Of a stretch of DNA of 5,656 nt, positions 1-5,524 are shown piece by piece. Position 1 is the first letter of the stretch. Each line of letters opens with the position of its first letter. Source of the DNA: Endozoicomonadaceae bacterium (lineage in GTDB: Bacteria; Pseudomonadota; Gammaproteobacteria; Pseudomonadales; Endozoicomonadaceae); NCBI GenBank assembly GCA_015163815.1, contig JAAOIJ010000100.1, forward strand, positions 1 through 5,656, written 5' to 3'. Under the pieces are notes generated by a model. The model did not search any database. It worked only from the letters and a program-made list of their open reading frames with translations, and was not told where the DNA came from. The position numbers and the translations under genes were made by a program.

Positions 1-171
1 ACCTGCTATTCATTTTAAAAAAAAATTTATAAATCAAGGCATCTTGTTGAAAATTTATTTGCTAGATTAAAATATTTTAGAAGTATTTCAACTCGTTTTG
101 ATAAGCTAGCCAGGAATTTTAAAGCGATGATTTATATTGCGTGTGCTATTATTTGGGTGAATTCAGAATGA
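1..171 (+). pseudogene. IS5-family transposase, C-terminal fragment with frame break
   Basis: This is the 3' end of a DDE transposase that runs off the left edge of the window. The 50 codons before the TGA at 169-171 carry a perfect Y-(2)-R-(3)-E-(6)-K signature: Tyr at 28-30, Arg at 37-39, the catalytic Glu at 49-51 and Lys at 70-72. It is followed by the IS5-type tail with FRSISTRFDKLARNF and a hydrophobic end (ACAIIWVN). In this frame a TAA at 16-18 interrupts the protein. The frame one base over (codons from position 2: PAIHFKKK) is open and joins correctly if the ribosome or polymerase slips by -1 on the run of nine A at 17-25. The copy is therefore either broken or read through slippage. 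The N-terminal part and two of the three catalytic acids lie outside the window, so activity cannot be judged. The family call is firm; the subgroup (IS427/IS1031-like) is a guess. Confidence 0.8.
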
Positions 172-183
172 GGATACGCCCTA
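1..183 (+). mobile_element. Right end of an IS5-family insertion sequence (partial)
   Basis: In IS5-type elements the transposase stop lies close to the terminal inverted repeat. Here the stop overlaps GAGGATACGCCC (170-181), which is much more GC-rich than its surroundings and is followed by CTAA. It is a reasonable candidate for the right terminal repeat. The partner repeat would be outside the window on the left, so the boundary near 181-183 is an inference. Confidence 0.45.
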
Positions 184-318
184 ATAACAATAAAGCGACA
201 TGAAAAAAGAGGCAAAAAGGAAAAGGGGGAATAACGGATTGAAAGAGAGTTGAGGTGCATGTTAATTCAAACAGTTGACATCACGTTTTATGTCAACTGT
301 TTGATCAAATGATAAGCA
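172..318. other. Non-coding gap between IS5 end and porin stop
   Basis: This gap contains a strongly purine-rich stretch on the + strand (about 202-257, mostly A and G) and then the perfect inverted repeat at 267-304. The only ATG frame in the purine tract (200-253) would give 17 residues rich in Lys and Arg and has no sign of being a gene. The IS5 remnant and the porin gene converge on this gap. Confidence 0.6.
267..304. terminator. Perfect 15-bp inverted repeat, possible bidirectional terminator
   Basis: The arms 267-281 (TCAAACAGTTGACAT) and 290-304 are exact reverse complements around an 8-nt loop (282-289). The hairpin begins 14 nt beyond the stop of the porin gene and lies between two convergent reading frames, a usual place for a terminator. 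Against this, neither side is followed by a clear U tract and the stem is only moderately GC-rich. It could also be a transcript-stabilising hairpin or an operator-like palindrome. Confidence 0.45.
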
Positions 319-1830
319 CTATAATAAATTTATTTCATACGCTATATTGCAACGAAATTCTTTCGTTTTACCAGGCATAACATATAAATCACTATGTGGT
401 TTATTTTGATTCGTTTGTTTATGCCAAGCAGCTCCAAAAGACACAGATAATCCTTTTATTTTAGGTGATTGGAATTCATATGAAAATTTTGCATCCGTTT
501 CTCTCTCATTTAATAAATAAGAGTCTGCATGACCTTTCCCGTAAGTATGCGTTAACATAAGATTTAAGCCAGGCTTGTTCTGTCTAGAAAACTCATACGC
601 AACAGATCCTTGATATACTTTTTCTTTATGTAAGTCAAAGCCTGAAATATTACGACAGGTCCAAAAAGTACTACCAGAACCAATATTGTCAACTAATTTA
701 AATTTGTAGCGATAAAAATGAGCCAAACTGCCTGGTTGAATTGATCTTTCGTTCCTAATAAATTGAGCAATTGCTTTATCGTCAACAGGCGCTATTGTGT
801 AACTATAAGATCCTGAGACTCGAAAGCCATTTGAACGCATTAATCCATTCACATTGAAATGGTTTGCTGTTTTATCAAAACCGCCATAGCTGGAATCCCA
901 TTTATCTAATCCTGAGGCATGACGATATTGCATATTTGCTAAAAAACTTCTATTTTCATCTAAATCAACATTATAAGATGCTTGTCCAAAATACTGTCGT
1001 TGATATTGTTTCGCATTAGCCACTTCAGCATTCACTTGAAGCCATGCTCCAGCACGTTTAAAATGATCAGTTTGATATGAAGCACCGAACAGCACTACTC
1101 TGTTGTCTCCATCTGACGTTCCATCAGCGTTTCGCTTAATGATGAATTCAGTTGGATTAAATAATCCTTCATGTGTTTTACTCACAGAACCTGTAAGCCA
1201 ATACCCATAGGCATTGAGTGTGTTGTTAATAAAAGAGCCTTCAAAGCTACACCCATGACTGCTACTAGTAGCATTATCAGCAATTAAGGCAGATTGAACA
1301 GGGAATAATCCATAACGAAAGAGTACAAAGTTAGCGGCATTACCGACTCTAACCTTACCATTCAATCGAGCAAAATGCGCATAGCGCGAACGATATTGAT
1401 TGATACCATTCTCATTTTGCTCAATAGACAGTAATTTATCTGGAATTACGGCAGTATCAGAAGCATATAGCTTTGCAGCAGCTTGCAACTCTGCTTCAAT
1501 AGCAAAAGTATTCATCAAAAACCCAGAACGATATTCCATCATCCCTTCATGAGCCCATTGATCATAATGCATGTTATCCTGATTGTCTTTTTCGTTATAT
1601 AAGGATCTGTTCTTTGTTTTTAGCTTAAGAAAACCATTTTTTATAAAATCACTATCTGTATATTCTTCAAGCGGCTTTTTTATGCATGGCTCAAAAGGAT
1701 TATCATACAGCATACCTCTTTGATTTCGGATTTTATCTTGATAATCTGCAGCAAATGATGAAGTCAAGCTACCAGCTGATAATGCTATCATTGCACTCAA
1801 TGTTGTTGTCGTTAATTTAAAATTGTTCAT
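319..1830 (-). CDS. OprD-like outer-membrane porin
   Basis: This encodes a 503-residue protein probably exported to the outer membrane as a beta-barrel for uptake of small solutes. Residues 1-28 form a classic signal peptide: Lys5, a hydrophobic stretch, and a probable cleavage after SSFA (27) or the next Ala. The mature part resembles the OprD family: FIKNGFLKLKTKNRSLY near 62-78 matches the N-terminal strand and arginine-rich turn, VRVGNAANFVLFRYG near 160-174 the LK/RxGN strand segment, PVQSALIADN near 177-186 the loop-3 region, and ERETDAKFSYEFQSPKIKG near 442-460 the near-C-terminal strand pair with KGLSVSFG. At 503 residues it is longer than the roughly 420-450 usual for OprD porins. 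It contains Cys49, Cys194, Cys392 and Cys494, unusual for a porin. The start is ATG at 1830-1828, chosen because the signal peptide begins there. No strong Shine-Dalgarno is visible; the nearest match, TTAGGG, lies about 12 nt upstream. It is 444 bp downstream of parC on the same strand. The substrate cannot be named. Confidence 0.72.
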   Translation of the reverse strand: MNNFKLTTTTLSAMIALSAGSLTSSFAADYQDKIRNQRGMLYDNPFEPCIKKPLEEYTDSDFIKNGFLKLKTKNRSLYNEKDNQDNMHYDQWAHEGMMEYRSGFLMNTFAIEAELQAAAKLYASDTAVIPDKLLSIEQNENGINQYRSRYAHFARLNGKVRVGNAANFVLFRYGLFPVQSALIADNATSSSHGCSFEGSFINNTLNAYGYWLTGSVSKTHEGLFNPTEFIIKRNADGTSDGDNRVVLFGASYQTDHFKRAGAWLQVNAEVANAKQYQRQYFGQASYNVDLDENRSFLANMQYRHASGLDKWDSSYGGFDKTANHFNVNGLMRSNGFRVSGSYSYTIAPVDDKAIAQFIRNERSIQPGSLAHFYRYKFKLVDNIGSGSTFWTCRNISGFDLHKEKVYQGSVAYEFSRQNKPGLNLMLTHTYGKGHADSYLLNERETDAKFSYEFQSPKIKGLSVSFGAAWHKQTNQNKPHSDLYVMPGKTKEFRCNIAYEINLL

Positions 1831-1916
1831 TGTTAAAGGCTACCCTAACCTAAGTTTTACTAAAAAATTGGTGCACTGCATTGGTTTTTTTTAATTTATT
1901 CATCAATACTGTTTTT

Positions 1917-1944
1917 TGATACCGCCAGTTAATTGGCGGCATCA
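1917..1944 (-). promoter_or_regulatory. GC-rich hairpin upstream of the porin gene
   Basis: CCGCCA (1922-1927) pairs with TGGCGG (1934-1939) around a 6-nt loop. After one mismatch the stem extends by four pairs (1917-1920 with 1941-1944). It is the only GC-rich stem in an AT-rich spacer and lies about 90 to 115 nt upstream of the porin ATG. In the porin direction it is followed by A-rich sequence and not by U, so it does not look like a terminator on that strand. A leader hairpin or a protein-binding palindrome is possible. Confidence 0.35.
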
Positions 1945-1958
1945 CCGTCTACCATTAA

Positions 1959-2007
1959 CTTAAGATAAAAACTGATTTAATTTTAATCTAATCAGTCATC
2001 ACTTAAG
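1959..2007 (-). repeat. Nested inverted repeat
   Basis: The inner arms ACTGATT (1971-1977) and AATCAGT (1990-1996) flank 12 nt. The outer arms are both CTTAAG (1959-1964 and 2002-2007), set off by 6 and 5 nt. Read on the - strand, the inner stem is followed by TTTTTAT, so it could act as a weak terminator for transcripts coming from parC about 270 nt upstream. The stem has only two G-C pairs, which makes this tentative. Confidence 0.35.
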
Positions 2008-2050
2008 ACCAGCTGATTACAGCACCTATAAACCGCTATATATTTCGATT

Positions 2051-2077
2051 GAATGATACCAAAAAACCAGATCATTC
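2051..2077. repeat. 7-bp inverted repeat
   Basis: GAATGAT (2051-2057) and ATCATTC (2071-2077) are exact reverse complements around a 13-nt loop that contains six A. There is no clear function; it is recorded because it belongs to a cluster of stems in this spacer. Confidence 0.3.
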
Positions 2078-2179
2078 GAAGTTTATATTACTTGTTATAA
2101 TCCATTTTTTTGAATTACAAAGACTTCATGCTGATTATAGCATCAATATTAAGATTCGATAAGCTTTTAATGCTGATGA

Positions 2180-2196
2180 GTCTATTAAAAATAGAC
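2180..2196. repeat. Tight 7-bp hairpin with 3-nt loop
   Basis: GTCTATT (2180-2186) and AATAGAC (2190-2196) pair perfectly around AAA. It sits about 80 nt beyond the parC stop on the - strand. It has no U tract after it on that strand, so an RNA-stability or binding role is as likely as termination. Confidence 0.3.
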
Positions 2197-2207
2197 AAAA
2201 ACAATAT

Positions 2208-2240
2208 TTATTAAAATAATGCACAAAAAATATATTGTGC
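2208..2240 (-). terminator. Candidate weak terminator of parC
   Basis: On the - strand, GCACAA (from 2240 to 2235) pairs with TTGTGC (2226-2221) around an 8-nt AT loop. The stem starts about 35 nt after the parC stop and is followed by the T-rich run ATTATTTTAATAA. With only six pairs it would be a weak rho-independent terminator at best. Confidence 0.35.
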
Positions 2241-2274
2241 TGATTATTCAAATGCAATGCTACATCACTATAAA

Positions 2275-4527
2275 TTATTCGCAATAAATAGCATCTACTT
2301 TTTGAAAACCACGCGGTAATTTATTACCACGACGCCCTCTCGGGCCTAAATAATGCGCTCTTTCTGCAGCAGGTAATTTCAGTTTTCGCTTGCCTGATTG
2401 AATAATCAAAATATTTTTTTCTGAAAAAACAACAAAGTCAATAATATACTCTAATCGCTTAACTACCCGATTTGGTGGAATTTGCATTAATTTATTGCCT
2501 TTTCCTTTTGATAAAACAGGCATATCATTGACAGAAATAATCCATAATCGACCTTCATTGGTCACCATACCGACTGCTGCAGTTTGCGAATCAGGTATCA
2601 TTCTAGGTGTTAAAGCATGAGCCCCTTTTGGTAAAGTTAAAACTAACTTTCCTGCTTTATTTTTTGAACATAAAGCTTTATAAGAGACAATAAAGCCATA
2701 GCCTGAATCACTCATAAAAACGTACTGAGCTGCTTCAAGATTTAATAATACAGCTATAAATTTAGCCTCTACAGGTGGATTAAATCTTCCAGTTAATGGC
2801 TCACCATAGCCCCTTGCTGAAGGCAAGTGATGCGCATAAACTGAATAAGCTCTTCCAGTAGAATCCAAGAAAACAGCCCATTGATTACTTTTTCCTTCAG
2901 CAACTGATAATTGACAATCATTCGCTTTATAATTTAATTTTGACAAATCTTGCTCATGTCCTTTAGACATGCGCACCCAACCTTTTTGAGATAATATAAC
3001 CGTAACTGGCTCTTCGTTCACGCTCATCTCTGGTAATATTTGAGCTTCTTTCCGAACCATTAGCTTAGATCGCCTCATGTCACCAAACTGATTCACAAAA
3101 CCCAAAATTTCTTTTTTCATCAAAGTCTTAAGCTTTGATTCTGAATTAATTATTTTATCTAATGCTTCTTTTTCTTTACATAAAGCTATTTGTTCATTTC
3201 GAATTTTTATTTCTTCCAATTTCGCTAACTGCCTTAATTTAAGCTCTAGAATAGCATTCACTTGTGTTTCAGTCCATTGAAAGCGCGTCATTAAGATTAC
3301 TTTACTTTCTTCTTCATCACGAATAATTTGAATGACGACATTTAAATTTAAAAAAGCAATTAACAAGCCATCCAAAATATGTAAACGCGTGATAATCTTA
3401 TTTAATCGATATTGTATGCGCTTTAAGACTGTTTCTTTTCTAAAAAGAATCCATTCACTTAATAAGGTCGTCAATGATTTTACTTCTGGCTTGCCATTAA
3501 TACCAATGACATTCAAATTAACACGATAACTCCGCTCTAAATCTGTACTTGCAAATAAATGCTGCATTAATTGCTCATAATCTACACGCTTTGAACGCAA
3601 GACTAAAATCAAGCGAATAGGATTTTCATGATCTGATTCATCACGCAAATCACTCAGCATCGGTATTTTTTTTTTCTGCATTTGATCTGCAATTTGCGAT
3701 AAAATTTTAGTACTAGAGACTTGATGAGGTAAGGCGTGAATGACAATTTCACCATCGTCATATTCATAGACGGCTCGCGCTTTTAAAGACCCTTTTCCTT
3801 GACGATATAATTCAATTAAATCACGACGCGGTGTAATAATTTCAGCAGCAGTACAATAATCTGGTCCTTGAATATATTGACATAAATCTTCTACTGTTGC
3901 TTTTGGATTATCAATTAAATGTATAACGGCTGCTGCGACTTCTCTTAAATTATGAGGCGGAATATCAGTGCTCATGCCAACAGCAATACCAGATGCGCCG
4001 TTTAATAAAATAGTCGGTAATTGCGCAGGAAAATAATGAGGTTCCTCCATCGTTCCATCAAAATTAGAATCCCAATTCACTGTTCCTTGTTCTAATTCAT
4101 TCAATAATAATTCGGCATACGGTGTTAATCTTGCTTCTGTATAACGCATGGCAGCAAAAGATTTAGGATCATCAGCAGCCCCCCAGTTTCCTTGCCCGTC
4201 AATCAATGGATATCGATAATAAAAAGATTGAGCCATTAAAACCATTGCTTCATAACAAGCAGATTCACCATGCGGATGATATTTACCTAAAACATCACCA
4301 ATCGTGCGCGCTGATTTCTTATATTTTGCAGTATGCTTTAAGCCTAATTCACTCATTGCATAAATAATACGCCTTTGAACAGGTTTTAATCCATCGCCAA
4401 TATGTGGAAGCGCTCGATCTAATATGACATACATCGAATAATTTAAATAAGATTTTTCAGCATATTCAGATAATGCTAGTTGATCAGTCGTATGAAGCTG
4501 ATTATCAGGCAATGAAATATCAGTCAT
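2275..4527 (-). CDS. parC: DNA topoisomerase IV subunit A
   Basis: ParC breaks and reseals both strands of one DNA duplex and, with ParE in a C2E2 tetramer, unlinks daughter chromosomes and relaxes positive supercoils in the cytoplasm. At 750 residues it is almost the same length as E. coli ParC (752). The catalytic Arg128-Tyr129 lies in AAMRYTEARL. The GDVLGKYHPHG motif at 78-87 leads into the quinolone-determining region, with Ser89 and Glu93 at the places of E. coli Ser80 and Glu84. NGASGIAVGMSTDIPPHN near 176-193 carries the DNA-bending isoleucine. Residues 427-475 form the charged coiled-coil arm. From about 500 to the end lies the five-bladed propeller, with the degenerate repeats QKGWVRMSKGH, RGYGEPLTGR, SKNKAGKL, SKGKGNKL and GPRGRRGNKL. 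The ATG at 4527 has GGAG seven nt upstream. A run of ten A (3666-3675) in codons 285-288 is kept in frame. parE is not adjacent. Confidence 0.97.
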   Translation of the reverse strand: MTDISLPDNQLHTTDQLALSEYAEKSYLNYSMYVILDRALPHIGDGLKPVQRRIIYAMSELGLKHTAKYKKSARTIGDVLGKYHPHGESACYEAMVLMAQSFYYRYPLIDGQGNWGAADDPKSFAAMRYTEARLTPYAELLLNELEQGTVNWDSNFDGTMEEPHYFPAQLPTILLNGASGIAVGMSTDIPPHNLREVAAAVIHLIDNPKATVEDLCQYIQGPDYCTAAEIITPRRDLIELYRQGKGSLKARAVYEYDDGEIVIHALPHQVSSTKILSQIADQMQKKKIPMLSDLRDESDHENPIRLILVLRSKRVDYEQLMQHLFASTDLERSYRVNLNVIGINGKPEVKSLTTLLSEWILFRKETVLKRIQYRLNKIITRLHILDGLLIAFLNLNVVIQIIRDEEESKVILMTRFQWTETQVNAILELKLRQLAKLEEIKIRNEQIALCKEKEALDKIINSESKLKTLMKKEILGFVNQFGDMRRSKLMVRKEAQILPEMSVNEEPVTVILSQKGWVRMSKGHEQDLSKLNYKANDCQLSVAEGKSNQWAVFLDSTGRAYSVYAHHLPSARGYGEPLTGRFNPPVEAKFIAVLLNLEAAQYVFMSDSGYGFIVSYKALCSKNKAGKLVLTLPKGAHALTPRMIPDSQTAAVGMVTNEGRLWIISVNDMPVLSKGKGNKLMQIPPNRVVKRLEYIIDFVVFSEKNILIIQSGKRKLKLPAAERAHYLGPRGRRGNKLPRGFQKVDAIYCE

Positions 4528-4534
4528 CTGTTGG

Positions 4535-4538
4535 CTCC
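4535..4538 (-). promoter_or_regulatory. Shine-Dalgarno of parC
   Basis: GGAG on the - strand sits seven nt before the ATG at 4527, an ideal distance, and fixes the start. An upstream ATG overlapping this site is out of frame. A TATACT at 4546-4551 looks like a -10 box, but a start from it would leave almost no leader, so the real promoter is probably further upstream in AT-rich DNA and I cannot place it. Confidence 0.65.
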
Positions 4539-4600
4539 ATTTCCTAGTATAATCAATATATCATGATAAGAGAACGCCATTGTCAGAGGATAAAAATACG

Positions 4601-4617
4601 ATAAAATAGTATTTTAT
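4601..4617. promoter_or_regulatory. AT palindrome upstream of parC
   Basis: ATAAAATA and TATTTTAT are exact reverse complements around a single G. Its position 75-90 nt upstream of the parC start suits an operator or an upstream promoter element, but palindromes of pure A/T arise easily in DNA of this composition. Confidence 0.25.
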
Positions 4618-4780
4618 AAATAAAGACAGGCTATTAAAAGACAAGTCTAACTTGTTTTCCATTAAGAAGGAAACTGATTTTATAAGAATGATACTCAAAA
4701 TATAATCAATATACATTAAACGATAATCATTTGAGGTTCAATAAATCAAACATATTAATATCCAACAATTTGATTAAAAG

Positions 4781-4807
4781 CAAAATAAAAACACACCCCG
4801 TTATGTG
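4781..4807 (-). terminator. Possible rho-independent terminator
   Basis: On the - strand CACA (4807-4804) pairs with TGTG (4795-4792) around a GC-rich loop and is followed at once by TTTTTATTTTG. The U tract is good but the stem is only four pairs, so it is weak. It falls just after a stop codon (4809-4811) that closes a short hydrophobic frame, which supports its being the end of a former gene. Confidence 0.3.
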
Positions 4808-4808
4808 A

Positions 4809-4856
4809 TCAATCAATTGCATAGCCAGCGAGAATCATGATACCTGCAATCAGTCT
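4809..4856 (-). pseudogene. Possible C-terminal tail of a lost membrane protein
   Basis: Fifteen codons after an in-frame TAG read RLIAGIMILAGYAID and then TGA. The hydrophobic Gly/Ala/Ile pattern is what the last helix of a small permease looks like, and a terminator-like stem follows. No family can be named from so short a piece, and chance is a real alternative. Confidence 0.2.
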
Positions 4857-4957
4857 CTATTGTTACAATATAATGCAGAATAATACCTTTCATTTGAATC
4901 TCAAAGGTGACAAGAATCACACACTCTTTCTTCAACGAAATATTATCTGATTTTTTA

Positions 4958-5086
4958 TCAGAAAATCGCTTTCAGTTCAGATTCATGCATGATTTTCAAG
5001 TTATTTTTATCAAAAAATTTTTTAAAATAATATTTCGATCGCTGACAATCGCTTGGTAAAAGCAATGCGTTAGGCCCATTCAACCA
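4958..5086 (-). pseudogene. LysR/NhaR-like regulator fragment
   Basis: A 42-codon open stretch on the - strand, ended by TGA at 4960-4958, reads WLNGPNALLLPSD, then KYYFKKFFDKNNLKI and ESELKAIF. This resembles the part of NhaR-type LysR regulators where an LLxPG/S segment is followed by a WF/FF helix, a short basic link and EFDDxALMKAFG. Here the link between NLKI and LKAIF is about three or four residues short, and the protein stops where the family continues. The frame enters directly from the last bases of the IS30 remnant without a start codon. I infer that it is a leftover of a regulator cut by the IS30 insertion or a later deletion. The family match is from memory of the motif order only and may be wrong. 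Confidence 0.4.
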
Positions 5087-5524
5087 TGAAGTGCAACACC
5101 TAAAGGTTTTTCTATTCCTCGCATAACTTCATTAGGTGTTCGATAGTTTAACACTTTTCCAGGTCTATTATTGAGTGCTTTTTGAATCGCTAAAATCTCA
5201 TCATTTTCCATGCCTATAAACTCTGTTTTCTTTGGCAGATATTGACGAGATAATCCATTGGTATGCTCATTTAAATCTCTTTCCCAAGAAGCATAAGGTG
5301 TAGCAAAATAACATTTTAGCATCTTTCTTAAACACTTGATAATACAGTCTTTTACTTCATTTGCTTTGCGACTCTCAACTTTTTGTAAAACAACATATTT
5401 AGATCGTCTGTCAACTAAGCTCACGATAGCACCTTGATGATTTTTTCCTATAATCGTATCTGCTTCCCAATCTCCAATACGAGACCTTTCATCGACAATA
5501 ATAGGTCTTTTTGTAATATCGACC
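5080..5524 (-). pseudogene. IS30-family transposase, truncated and internally deleted
   Basis: This is the catalytic half of an IS30-type DDE transposase. The signature pieces are VDITKRPIIVDERSRIGDWE (first acid, Asp23 in DWEADT counting from 5526), GAIVSLVDRRSKY, ATPYASWERDLNEHTNGL (the Glu of the triad, Glu87), RQYLPKKTEF and LNNRPGKVLNYRTPNEV. It ends normally with GVALHG and TGA at 5082-5080. Two defects show it is dead. The N-terminal helix-turn-helix part, about half of a family member of 320 to 380 residues, is missing, with a stop codon immediately upstream at 5529-5527 and only a TTG as possible start. Also, the segment with the second catalytic acid (the DNGKEF motif) is gone: KMLK near residues 68-71 runs straight into CYFATPYA near 5310-5316, an in-frame loss of about 30 residues. 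Confidence 0.9.
5080..5524 (-). mobile_element. IS30-family element remnant
   Basis: Only the 3' part of the element remains. No terminal inverted repeats could be identified at either side. The left flank goes directly into a regulator-like fragment and the right flank directly into mrp coding sequence, so the original element end on the mrp side has been lost. Confidence 0.7.

Larger units (their letters stand above)
1831..2274 (-). other. Hairpin-rich spacer between parC and the porin gene
   Basis: This 444-bp stretch shows no gene. It separates two genes on the - strand and so should hold the 3' end of the parC transcript and the promoter and leader of the porin gene. It is very AT-rich, with stops in all frames, but contains at least six short inverted repeats: 1917-1944, 1959-2007, 2051-2077, 2128-2143, 2180-2196 and 2221-2240. 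The 8-mer GCTGATTA also occurs three times (2012, 2130, 2239). I could not identify a convincing -35/-10 pair for the porin. Confidence 0.6.
4528..4957. other. AT-rich gene-free region upstream of parC
   Basis: No intact gene is visible in these 430 bp. They must contain the parC promoter, because nothing else upstream is on the same transcript with confidence. Visible landmarks are a perfect 17-bp odd palindrome of A/T with a central G (4601-4617, about 75-90 nt before the parC ATG), a short reading-frame tail plus terminator-like stem (4781-4856), and many possible -10 boxes that cannot be ranked by eye. It probably contains decayed genes, consistent with the remnants that follow. Confidence 0.5.

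Noticed and set aside
200..253. 17-codon frame in the purine-rich tract after the IS5 end
   Set aside because: Very short, Lys/Arg-rich only because the DNA is poly-purine, and without a recognisable motif or ribosome site.
1861..1897. A-run and T-run flanking TTGGTGCACTGCATTGG as a terminator
   Set aside because: Only the A/T runs can pair; the middle is a near direct repeat, not a stem, and the site is in the probable promoter or leader of the porin.
3332..3529. 65-codon + strand open frame
   Set aside because: It lies entirely antisense inside parC, whose reading is certain from catalytic and domain motifs; its Lys/Phe-rich translation matches nothing.
4546..4551. TATACT as the -10 box of parC
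   Set aside because: A start from here would begin inside or just before the Shine-Dalgarno, and no good -35 lies 16-18 bp upstream.
4686..4735. Fur-box-like words (AATGATACTCA and CGATAATCATT)
   Set aside because: Each matches only about half to two thirds of the 19-bp Fur consensus, the DNA is AT-rich so such words are expected, and no iron gene follows.
4809..4970. Open stretch of about 50 codons on the - strand in the frame containing KKECVILVTFEIQMKG
   Set aside because: No start with a ribosome site, no family resemblance, and it runs across the regulator-like fragment in another frame; most likely chance.
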